Origin: Ruminococcaceae bacterium UBA6416
GTDB taxonomy: Bacteria; Bacillota; Clostridia; Oscillospirales; Acutalibacteraceae
DNA: 14,176 bases
Direction: 5' to 3'
NCBI GenBank assembly: GCA_002438505.1
Contig: DJPI01000060.1
Coordinates: 1-14,176, forward strand
Part shown: one piece after another, positions 1-5,564 of the stretch
Layout of the letters: each line of letters starts with the position of its first letter
Numbering within the stretch: position 1 is the stretch's first letter
Notes under the pieces: generated by a model
What the model was told of the DNA's origin: nothing
What the model saw: the letters and a program-made list of their open reading frames with translations, nothing else
The model's database searches: none
Made by a program: the position numbers and the translations under genes

Positions 1-152
1 AAAAGGCCTCATATAATTCGGACTTTTATCTCTGCGTTTTGTGTCAATCGACAAAAGTAACCCTGCGGAGCAAGAGGACGTATAAAGAAAACAAAAACTT
101 TTAGATAAAAGGAAAGGCAAGAAAACGGGAGCCTCACGAGACTCCCCACTTC

Positions 153-187
153 TAGACGCTAGATGCTAGACGCTGGACGCTAGATTT
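153..187 (+). repeat. 7-bp tandem array, TAGACGC type
   Basis: Four adjacent 7-bp units read TAGACGC, TAGATGC, TAGACGC and TGGACGC (153-180), followed by a degenerate TAGATTT. The T(A/G)GA core and exact 7-bp phase recur, with different trailing bases, in the other arrays of this zone (232-259, 650-691, 743-777), there on the complementary strand. This suggests one family of heptameric repeats. Confidence 0.75.
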
Positions 188-199
188 TGCGGAAAATTT

Positions 200-261
200 T
201 ATGCACATTGCTTCCCAATTTGAAATATCAAACATCCAAAATCCAACATCTAATATCCAAC
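200..261. repeat. Diverged direct repeat, copy A
   Basis: This 62-bp block matches 718-779 in the same orientation with 8 mismatches and no gaps by my alignment (about 87% identity). Its right half consists of four 7-bp units (ACATCCA, AAATCCA, ACATCTA, ATATCCA at 232-259), the complement of a TGGATGT-type heptad. A further exact 12-bp match (ACGGGAGCCTCA at 125-136 and 598-609) lies upstream of each copy, so the whole arrangement is duplicated on either side of the toxin-antitoxin locus. Copy A directly abuts the toxin -35 box. Confidence 0.8.
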
Positions 262-290
262 TTGACAATTTTCGACAAATATGCTAAAAT
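262..290 (+). promoter_or_regulatory. Sigma-A promoter of the small toxin gene
   Basis: TTGACA (262-267) and TAAAAT (285-290) are separated by 17 bp, with TG one base upstream of the -10 box (282-283, extended -10). Transcription should begin near 297, giving a leader of about 53 nt before the ATG at 350. Confidence 0.8.
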
Positions 291-324
291 GCTAAAGGTG
301 CTGGATACAACGGTAAGGCGGTTG

Positions 325-341
325 CTCCTCGGAAGAGGAGG
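325..341 (+). promoter_or_regulatory. Hairpin sequestering the toxin Shine-Dalgarno
   Basis: CTCCTC (325-330) pairs perfectly with GAGGAG (335-340) across a GGAA loop, a GNRA tetraloop. The right arm is part of the ribosome site AGGAGG (336-341), which lies 8 nt before the ATG at 350. The toxin mRNA should therefore fold so that its ribosome site is hidden. This is a usual device in type I toxin mRNAs such as fst; its use here is inferred. Confidence 0.75.
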
Positions 342-349
342 TGATGGCA

Positions 350-442
350 ATGACAATATCACTGTTGGAATTGATTGCAATTCTTGCATTGCTTGTCAAT
401 GTTATCTCTCTTTGCTACACAATTCTGAGTAACAAAAAGTAA
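350..442 (+). CDS. Small hydrophobic type I toxin-like peptide
   Basis: A 30-residue peptide starting MTISLLELIAIL and ending SNKK. Residues 4-27 form one hydrophobic, Leu/Ile/Val-rich membrane helix with a single Glu at 7, and the C-terminus is basic. Size and layout match the Fst/TxpA/holin-like type I toxins of Firmicutes, which insert in the inner membrane and depolarise the cell when over-made. The start at 350 is chosen because AGGAGG at 336-341 is 8 nt upstream; an in-frame ATG at 344 is too close. It has its own promoter, a ribosome-site hairpin and a terminator (562-588), and a convergent antisense RNA overlaps its 3' untranslated region. The family call rests on architecture and hydrophobicity rather than a clear sequence signature. 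A small membrane peptide with another role is possible. Confidence 0.72.
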   Translation: MTISLLELIAILALLVNVISLCYTILSNKK

Positions 443-449
443 TCTTACA

Positions 450-542
450 TAAAAAGTAAGAAACACCGCCCGTCCCAAGTTGGCGATGTTTCTTATAACA
501 AACCCAATCTTGGAGTAACCGCTTATCGCGGCACCCCTTTAT
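450..542 (-). ncRNA. Candidate antisense RNA (type I antitoxin)
   Basis: A consensus minus-strand promoter (549-577) predicts a start near 542. The transcript reads leftward for about 92 nt through the 3' untranslated region of the toxin mRNA and should stop at a hairpin with a U tract (451-495). It does not reach the coding region (ends 442). Convergent 3' overlap is how RatA controls txpA in Bacillus, by pairing and RNase III cleavage, and the same is inferred here. Both RNAs would fold the same hairpin (arms 457-470 and 482-495), giving complementary 11-nt loops that could start pairing. A second small hairpin (CCGC 519-522, GCGG 528-531) is also shared. Confidence 0.7.
451..495 (-). terminator. 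Rho-independent terminator of the antisense RNA
   Basis: Arms 482-495 and 457-470 form a 14-bp stem with an 11-nt loop. On the minus strand every position pairs, using one G-U wobble, and CTTTTT follows (456-451). On the plus strand the same stem has one C-A mismatch and no T run, so it favours termination of the antisense transcript. Confidence 0.75.
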
Positions 543-548
543 GTTTAT

Positions 549-577
549 ATTATACTCACACGCCGCTTGTTTGTCAA
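549..577 (-). promoter_or_regulatory. Consensus sigma-A promoter of the antisense RNA
   Basis: On the minus strand, TTGACA (577-572) and TATAAT (554-549) both match the consensus exactly and are 17 bp apart. The -35 box lies in the right arm and loop of the toxin terminator (562-588), so the two signals share DNA. Confidence 0.85.
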
Positions 578-588
578 GCGGCTTTTTT
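562..588 (+). terminator. Rho-independent terminator of the toxin mRNA
   Basis: GCCGCTTG (562-569) pairs with CAAGCGGC (575-582) over a 5-nt loop, followed by six T (583-588). The toxin transcript would be about 290 nt. Confidence 0.85.
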
Positions 589-649
589 GCCGGGTTCACG
601 GGAGCCTCAAGCGCCCCCCGCACGAAGATGATGTTGGATTTTAGAAAAA

Positions 650-691
650 TATCTATTATCTATTATCTATTATCTTTTATCTATTATCTAA
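650..691 (-). repeat. 7-bp tandem array, TATCTAT type
   Basis: Six adjacent 7-bp units lie here on the plus strand: TATCTAT three times, TATCTTT, TATCTAT and TATCTAA. On the minus strand this reads as TAGATAA heptads, the same T(A/G)GA core as the other arrays. Two heptads in the opposite orientation (TGGATTT, TAGAAAA at 635-648) sit directly to the left, so the two orientations meet head to head. Confidence 0.8.
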
Positions 692-717
692 AATAGCTCA
701 GGCAACACGCCGTCCAC

Positions 718-779
718 TATGCACATTGTTTTCCGATTTGAAAAATCTAACATCCAACATCCAACATCTAAAATCCAGC
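718..779. repeat. Diverged direct repeat, copy B
   Basis: This copy matches 200-261 with 8 mismatches over 62 bp. Five 7-bp units lie at 743-777 (AAATCTA, ACATCCA twice, ACATCTA, AAATCCA). It ends exactly where the stop codon of the DAHP synthase gene begins (780). The stretch 589-779 holds no supported gene and no clear minus-strand terminator for the aro operon. Confidence 0.8.
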
Positions 780-1808
780 TCACCAAAGCTCTGCAAGTTC
801 AAGAACAAGTTTCTTTGTCTTTTCCCAACCGAGACACGGGTCGGTGATTGACTTTCCGTATACACCTCCGCCGATCTTCTGGCTTCCGTCCTCAATATAG
901 CTTTCAATCATGAGCCCCTTGACAATTTTTGCAATGTCCTCGCTGTGGCGGCAGCAATGAAGAACCTCTTTTGCAATTCTCGGCTGCTCAAGGAACTTCT
1001 TTCCGGAGTTTGCGTGGTTGGTGTCAACAACAATTCCCGGGTTTTTGAGGTTGGTTTCCGCGTAAAGCTCGCAGACTCTCATCAAATCCTCATAGTGATA
1101 GTTCGGAAGGCTGACGCCCCTTTTGTTGACATATCCGCGCAAAATTGCGTGAGCATATTCGTTTCCGTGGGACTGAACCTCCCAGCCTCTATAGATAAAC
1201 TCATGCGGATGCTGCGCGGCCGTTATTGAGTTCATCATGACGGAAAGGTCACCGCCGGTCGGGTTCTTCATTCCAACGGGAATGTCAAGGCCGCTCGCGG
1301 TCAGGCGGTGCTGCTGGTTTTCAACCGACCTTGCGCCGATTGCAACATAGGAAAGCAAGTCATTGAGATAGCGGTGATTTTCCGGATAGAGCATCTCGTC
1401 CGCGCAGGAAAGACCGGTCTCGTTGAGCGCGCGCATATGAAGCTTGCGGATTGCAATAATGCCCTTAAGTAGATTGCTTTCTCCACTCGGATCGGGCTGG
1501 TGAAGCATACCCTTATAGCCGTCTCCGGTGGTACGCGGCTTGTTTGTGTAAATTCTCGGAACAATGAGAATTTTGTCCTTGACCTCCTCCTGCAAGGGAG
1601 CAAGGCGCGAAACATAGTCCATAACGCTGTCCTCATTGTCTGCGGAGCAAGGACCGATGACAAGAACAAGACGCCTGTCCCTGCCCTCAAAAATCGCTTT
1701 CAGCTCTTTGTCTCGTTCCTCTTTAATTTTCACCGCCTTTTCAGACGCCGGATACTGCTTTTTTATCTCCATCGGGATCGGAAGTTTGCATTTAAAAGTC
1801 ATATTCAT
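780..1808 (-). CDS. aroF: DAHP synthase, class I (AroF/AroG type)
   Basis: Condenses phosphoenolpyruvate and erythrose-4-phosphate to DAHP, the entry step of the shikimate pathway, in the cytoplasm. At 342 residues it has the length of the E. coli-type enzymes. Visible motifs are IGPCSAD (Cys54, metal ligand), KPRTTGDGYKG (substrate loop), IGARSVENQQHR, VDTNHANSGKK (metal-binding His), IESYIEDGSQ (metal-binding Glu) and GKSITDPCLGW (metal-binding Asp). No fused chorismate mutase is present. It is the last gene of the operon, 26 bp after tyrA, with AGAGGTG before the ATG. Whether it is inhibited by Phe, Tyr or Trp cannot be read from the sequence, so aroF is used as a generic symbol; aroG or aroH would fit equally. 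Confidence 0.95.
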   Translation of the reverse strand: MNMTFKCKLPIPMEIKKQYPASEKAVKIKEERDKELKAIFEGRDRRLVLVIGPCSADNEDSVMDYVSRLAPLQEEVKDKILIVPRIYTNKPRTTGDGYKGMLHQPDPSGESNLLKGIIAIRKLHMRALNETGLSCADEMLYPENHRYLNDLLSYVAIGARSVENQQHRLTASGLDIPVGMKNPTGGDLSVMMNSITAAQHPHEFIYRGWEVQSHGNEYAHAILRGYVNKRGVSLPNYHYEDLMRVCELYAETNLKNPGIVVDTNHANSGKKFLEQPRIAKEVLHCCRHSEDIAKIVKGLMIESYIEDGSQKIGGGVYGKSITDPCLGWEKTKKLVLELAELW

Positions 1809-1834
1809 AATAAGTCACACCTCTGTAATGTCAA

Positions 1835-2689
1835 TCATTTGTCAAAAAGCTTCCGCCTTGCGGTTGATTCTTTCATCATTTCAATCATTGTTTCTTTGTC
1901 ACCGTTCTTGAGGCTTTCATAAAGCTTGTGGAAATGCGCCTCAAAAAGCTCCATCTGACGCAGGAGCGAATCGCGGTTGAGGAAGAACAGCTCGCTCCAA
2001 AGAACCTCGTTGATGTTTGCAATTCTTGTCAGGTCGCGGAACGAGTCTGCGGTGTATTTTTCAAGATGTTCGTTTTCATAGCAGGTCATGAGCGAAACGG
2101 CTATGCAGTGGGTAAGCTGGGAAACAAAGCCAATGAGGTCATCATGCTCCCTCGGTGAAAGCTCGACAATTCTTCCAAAGCCGAGAATTTCCGCAAGGCG
2201 CTTGCAGCACTCAATGCCGTTTTCCGTGTTCTTCTCTGTTGGAACAACAATGTAGTTTGCGCCGAAGAACATCCGTTCATCACTGTTTTCAACGCCGTAG
2301 ACCTCGCGGCCGGCCATCGGGTGGGCGGCAATGAACTCCGGTCCCGGAGGAAGGAGCGATTGGATTTTTTCAACAATGCAGCCCTTGACGCCGGTAACGT
2401 CCGTTATCACGGCGTCCTTTTTGATGAGCGCTCCGTTTTCCTTTATCCATTCAACAAACGTGTGCGGATAAAGCGCAAAAATCAGAACGTCTGCGTTTTT
2501 GATAAGCTCCTCGTCAACAAAGTCCGAGCATTTTTCAACAATCTCGTGTTTGAGGGCAAATTCCTTTGATTTTTCATCGTTGACTATTGCGTCAACATGA
2601 TATCCTTTCTGAGTCAGTCCCCTTGCATAGCTTCCACCCATGAGGCCGAGGCCGACAACAAGAAAGCGCGTTTTTTTATCAATTATCAT
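1835..2689 (-). CDS. tyrA: Prephenate dehydrogenase
   Basis: Oxidatively decarboxylates prephenate to 4-hydroxyphenylpyruvate with NAD(P)+, the tyrosine branch. The 284-residue protein has an N-terminal Rossmann fold (GLGLMGGS at 13-20), HPMAGRE (123-129), and SQLTH with a conserved His (194), then an all-helical C-terminal domain containing DSFRDLTRIA (215-224). It has neither a fused chorismate mutase nor a C-terminal ACT domain, so it is the short monofunctional form. Its start overlaps the aroA stop as ATGA. The ribosome site inside aroA is weak, which suggests translational coupling. An arogenate dehydrogenase cannot be ruled out from sequence alone. Confidence 0.94.
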   Translation of the reverse strand: MIIDKKTRFLVVGLGLMGGSYARGLTQKGYHVDAIVNDEKSKEFALKHEIVEKCSDFVDEELIKNADVLIFALYPHTFVEWIKENGALIKKDAVITDVTGVKGCIVEKIQSLLPPGPEFIAAHPMAGREVYGVENSDERMFFGANYIVVPTEKNTENGIECCKRLAEILGFGRIVELSPREHDDLIGFVSQLTHCIAVSLMTCYENEHLEKYTADSFRDLTRIANINEVLWSELFFLNRDSLLRQMELFEAHFHKLYESLKNGDKETMIEMMKESTARRKLFDK

Positions 2690-3891
2690 ATCAGTTCAAC
2701 TCTTATCCCTAAATTTTTAATCGCTTCAAAGAAGGTTGGAAAGCTTTTTGAAACCGCCTGAGCGCCGTCAATTTCGCCGCCGAACGCGCTGAGCAAAACC
2801 GCAAGCGACATCACAACCCTGTGGTCGTTATGGGAAAGGAGGGCTCTTTCCGGCGCGTGGAGAGGTACTTTTTTAACAACAATTTCGTTTTCAAAAACGT
2901 CAATATCCGCTCCAAAAGCGGAAAGCTCCTCTTTCATTGCCGCGCCGCGGTCGCTCTCTTTCATTTTCAGCCGCGCCGTGTTTTTGAGAACGGCACCGTT
3001 TTTGAACGCCGCAAGCGTCATGAGTATCGGCGCAAGATCCGGACAATCGGCAACATCAAGCACCGGTTTTCCGTTTTCAAGCTCCTTAAAGTATTCCTCA
3101 TACACCCTGTCACCCTGAAGCGTGTCTTTTTCAATTCCGAGGACGGCAACAGAGCCGCCAAGAAGATTGAACGCAGAAAGGAACGCAGCCGAAGAGCAGT
3201 CACCCTCAGCAGCAGCCTGACGCGCTTCAAAAGTTTTTTCACAGCCGCAATAAAGCGTTCCGGCGTTCTGCCACGTTGCGGAAACGCCGAACCTTTTCAT
3301 AACTGACAGCGTTATGTCAATATAGCTTCTGCTTTCCGGAGCGGTGGTGAGATTTATCTTTGCTCCGCCGAGGAACGGGAGCGCAAAAAGAAGACCCGTA
3401 ACAAACTGGCTGCTGATGTTTCCGGGAACGGAAAAATCGCCCTTTTTAAGCTTTCCGCAAACAGAAAGGTGGGTCTTTTCTTTTTTGAAGTCAATCCCCT
3501 GCTCTTTGCAGATGGCTTCATAGACGGAAAGCGGACGCGTCAGAAGCTTTTCGCTGCCGGTGAAAGTTACCCTTTTTCCGGAAAGGAGAGCAAGAGGAAG
3601 AAGAAACCGCAAGGTGCTTCCGCTCTCCCGGCAGGGAAGAACGGCGTTTTCCGGAATATCAAATGGCGAAAAACCCGTGACGGTGACGCTCGTCTCATGC
3701 TTTTCAATTTTTGCGCCCATAGCTTCAAGGCAATCAAGCGTTGCAAGGATATCCTCGCTGTAATACGCATTTTTGATTACGCTTTTTCCCGTTGAAAGCG
3801 CGGCGCAGATGAGCATACGGTGAAGTACACTTTTTGATGGCGGAGCGATCGCAACGCCGGACGCCGTGCTTTTTTGAATCACTGCTTTCAT
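2686..3891 (-). CDS. aroA: 5-enolpyruvylshikimate-3-phosphate synthase
   Basis: Transfers the enolpyruvyl group of PEP to shikimate-3-phosphate, the sixth step of the shikimate pathway. The 401 residues carry the expected landmarks: PPSKSVLHR (17-25; substrate Lys20 and Arg25), ESGSTLRF (89-96; PEP loop), SSQFVTGLL (160-168), ESRSYIDIT (186-194), AEGDCSSAAF (228-237), DCPDLAPI (282-289; catalytic Asp), KESDR (311-315; catalytic Glu) and NDHRVVMSL (355-363). It is slightly shorter than the E. coli enzyme (427 residues). Both ends overlap neighbours as ATGA (aroQ upstream, tyrA downstream). Confidence 0.96.
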   Translation of the reverse strand: MKAVIQKSTASGVAIAPPSKSVLHRMLICAALSTGKSVIKNAYYSEDILATLDCLEAMGAKIEKHETSVTVTGFSPFDIPENAVLPCRESGSTLRFLLPLALLSGKRVTFTGSEKLLTRPLSVYEAICKEQGIDFKKEKTHLSVCGKLKKGDFSVPGNISSQFVTGLLFALPFLGGAKINLTTAPESRSYIDITLSVMKRFGVSATWQNAGTLYCGCEKTFEARQAAAEGDCSSAAFLSAFNLLGGSVAVLGIEKDTLQGDRVYEEYFKELENGKPVLDVADCPDLAPILMTLAAFKNGAVLKNTARLKMKESDRGAAMKEELSAFGADIDVFENEIVVKKVPLHAPERALLSHNDHRVVMSLAVLLSAFGGEIDGAQAVSKSFPTFFEAIKNLGIRVELI

Positions 3892-4337
3892 TTTTTTCCA
3901 CCCAAAAGTTTTTCAATCTCATCAACGGCTCTGAGGTAGCCGTCCGTTCCAAGTCCGGTTATCGTTTTGAAGCACGCCGCTCTGACATATGACACCTGGC
4001 GGAAAGCCTCGCGTGCAGGCACATCCGAGATATGCACCTCAACGCACGGAATTGAAACCGCCTTGAGCGCGTCAAGCAGCGCAACGCTTGTGTGCGTATA
4101 GGCCGCAGGATTCATTATGATAGCGTCAAAAACGCCGTAGCTTTCCTGAATCTTGTCAACAAGCGCCCCTTCATGGTTGGACTGGAAGAACTCGCATTCA
4201 ATGCCTTTTTCGGCGCAATAGGCGCGCGTTTTTTCAACAAGCGCGGCGTAGGTTTCCGTTCCGTAAAGCTCAGGCTCTCTGATGCCGAGCATATTTATGT
4301 TGGGTCCGTTTATGACAAGAATTTTCATTATTTTCAT
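3888..4337 (-). CDS. aroQ: Type II 3-dehydroquinate dehydratase
   Basis: Dehydrates 3-dehydroquinate to 3-dehydroshikimate, step three of the shikimate pathway; the family forms dodecamers. The 149 residues contain the type II signature INGPNINMLGIREPELYG (9-26; Arg20 and catalytic Tyr25), SNHEGALVDKI (53-63), MNPAAYTHTS (75-84; Asn77) and VEVHISD (99-105; catalytic His102). The start at 4337 is preferred over the in-frame ATG three codons later because GGAAAGG lies 5 nt upstream and the ATGA overlap with aroE-aroK matches the operon's habit. It is unrelated to the type I AroD. Confidence 0.95.
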   Translation of the reverse strand: MKIMKILVINGPNINMLGIREPELYGTETYAALVEKTRAYCAEKGIECEFFQSNHEGALVDKIQESYGVFDAIIMNPAAYTHTSVALLDALKAVSIPCVEVHISDVPAREAFRQVSYVRAACFKTITGLGTDGYLRAVDEIEKLLGGKK

Positions 4338-5560
4338 TTTTCCTTTCCAAGAATAAGCTTCACTGCGTGACGAGGAACGCCGTCAACCGAAATTCTTTTG
4401 TCGCAGGTATCCTGATAAATTTCATATCTTTCCGCAAAGCGCTTTTTGAGCGAAAGCCCGCTGTTTGAAAGCGGACGGTCAGAGGTTGGAACAATCTGTT
4501 CAAGCGGACGGTCAAGGAAAAAGATTTTTCCGTTTTGAGAAAGGTTTTTGACATTCTCTTTTTTGAGGACAGCTCCGCCGCCCGTTGCAACAACAAGGCC
4601 GGTCTTTTTTGAAACTTCGGCAATGACCTCGCTTTCAAGCTTGCGGAAATATTCCTCTCCGAATTTTGAAAAGATGTCCGGGATTGTTCTTCCGGCTTTT
4701 TCTTCAATCAGCTCGTCCGTATCAACAAAGGGGCGCGAAAGCTCTTTTGACAAGAGAGCGCCGATTGTTGACTTTCCGCTTCCGGGCATTCCGGTGAGAA
4801 CAATGTTCTCCTTTTCCCTCAAAAGCTTTTCATAGACCGAGCTGCCGGTGCTTCCCGGATATTTTGCGCCAAGGAAAAGCTCGCTCGCCTTCACCGCCTG
4901 CATAACAAGCATATAAAGGCCGCCGCAGTATTTAAGCTTTTTTTCCTTTGCCTCCAGCAAAAGCGGCGTGCGCAGCGGATTATAAATCACATCGCAAACG
5001 CCCTCAAGCGTCCTGAAGCCCTCAAGACCTATCGCACTGCTTTTGTTATCAGGAAACATTCCGCATGGGGTTGTATTGATGATATACTGCGCGTCACCGT
5101 GAAGGGAAAGGACGTTCTGATAGTTAATCTCTCCGTTTCTTGAAACAACGCAGACTTCCTTTGCGCCGAGCGAGCGGCAGACCGCCGTGGCCGTTTTGCT
5201 TGTTCCTCCGCTGCCGAGGACAAGAACCTTTTTGTCCTTAAGCTCAAAGCCGTTGTTTATAAGCAGGGCGCGAAGGCCGTAAAAATCGGTGTTATATCCG
5301 CAAAGGGCGCCGTTTTTGTTAACAACGGTGTTGACCGAGCCGATTTCCTTTGCCGCACTGTCAATGGCAGAAAGATACTTCATCACCGTTTCCTTATACG
5401 GAATTGTGACATTGACGGCGGAAAACTCCTTTTTTTTCATGAAAGAGTCAAGCTCCGCTTCCGTCAGCTCAAGAAGCTCATATTCATACGGCGCAAACGA
5501 CTCATGTATTATTTTTGAATAGCTGTGGGCAAGCTTTTTGCCAAGAAGTCCATATTTCAT
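4334..5560 (-). CDS. aroE-aroK: Bifunctional shikimate dehydrogenase-shikimate kinase fusion
   Basis: A 408-residue fusion for steps four and five: NADPH-dependent reduction of 3-dehydroshikimate, then ATP-dependent 3-phosphorylation of shikimate. AroE covers roughly residues 1-245: GKKLAHSYSK (shikimate site), VTIPYKE (51-57; catalytic Lys56), GYNTDFYG (88-95; catalytic Asp92), the nucleotide loop GSGGTSKTA (116-124) and GGLYMLVMQA (213-222). AroK covers roughly 252-408: Walker A GMPGSGKST (257-265), DTDE (280-283), GGG (327-329) and lid DRPLS (361-365). The frame continues 52 residues upstream into aroC, but the start at 5560 is chosen because homologous AroE proteins begin at MKYGLLG and it sits 4 bp after the aroC stop. 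No stop codon or frameshift separates the two domains. Confidence 0.95.
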   Translation of the reverse strand: MKYGLLGKKLAHSYSKIIHESFAPYEYELLELTEAELDSFMKKKEFSAVNVTIPYKETVMKYLSAIDSAAKEIGSVNTVVNKNGALCGYNTDFYGLRALLINNGFELKDKKVLVLGSGGTSKTATAVCRSLGAKEVCVVSRNGEINYQNVLSLHGDAQYIINTTPCGMFPDNKSSAIGLEGFRTLEGVCDVIYNPLRTPLLLEAKEKKLKYCGGLYMLVMQAVKASELFLGAKYPGSTGSSVYEKLLREKENIVLTGMPGSGKSTIGALLSKELSRPFVDTDELIEEKAGRTIPDIFSKFGEEYFRKLESEVIAEVSKKTGLVVATGGGAVLKKENVKNLSQNGKIFFLDRPLEQIVPTSDRPLSNSGLSLKKRFAERYEIYQDTCDKRISVDGVPRHAVKLILGKEK

Positions 5561-5564
5561 AAGC

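Larger units (their letters stand above)
1..261. other. Repeat-rich intergenic stretch, possible gene tail at left edge
   Basis: No gene with a start codon is supported here. A plus-strand frame is open from base 3 to the TAG at 102-104 (about 33 codons, rich in Lys, Ser and Thr). It could be the end of a gene entering from the left, but it has no recognisable domain and may be chance. The interval also holds a short inverted repeat (TTTTGT at 37-42, ACAAAA at 51-56), a G/C-rich patch at 127-147 with complementary GGGAG and CTCCC ends, a 7-bp tandem array (153-187) and one copy of a diverged direct repeat (200-261). Confidence 0.4.

Noticed and set aside
3..104. C-terminal fragment of a protein gene at the left edge
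   Set aside because: It is open for only 33 codons with no recognisable domain. It is noted in the intergenic entry but not called as a gene.
187..432. 81-residue plus-strand open frame
   Set aside because: It runs through the heptad array, the toxin promoter and the toxin gene in a different frame, and has no ribosome site. The 30-residue frame at 350-442 has the ribosome site and the promoter.
402..623. 73-residue minus-strand open frame over the toxin locus
   Set aside because: It overlaps two terminators, the antisense promoter and the antisense RNA, and has no ribosome site or domain.
153..691. Possible CRISPR array
   Set aside because: The units are 7 bp, directly tandem, with no spacers and no cas genes; they are simple tandem repeats.
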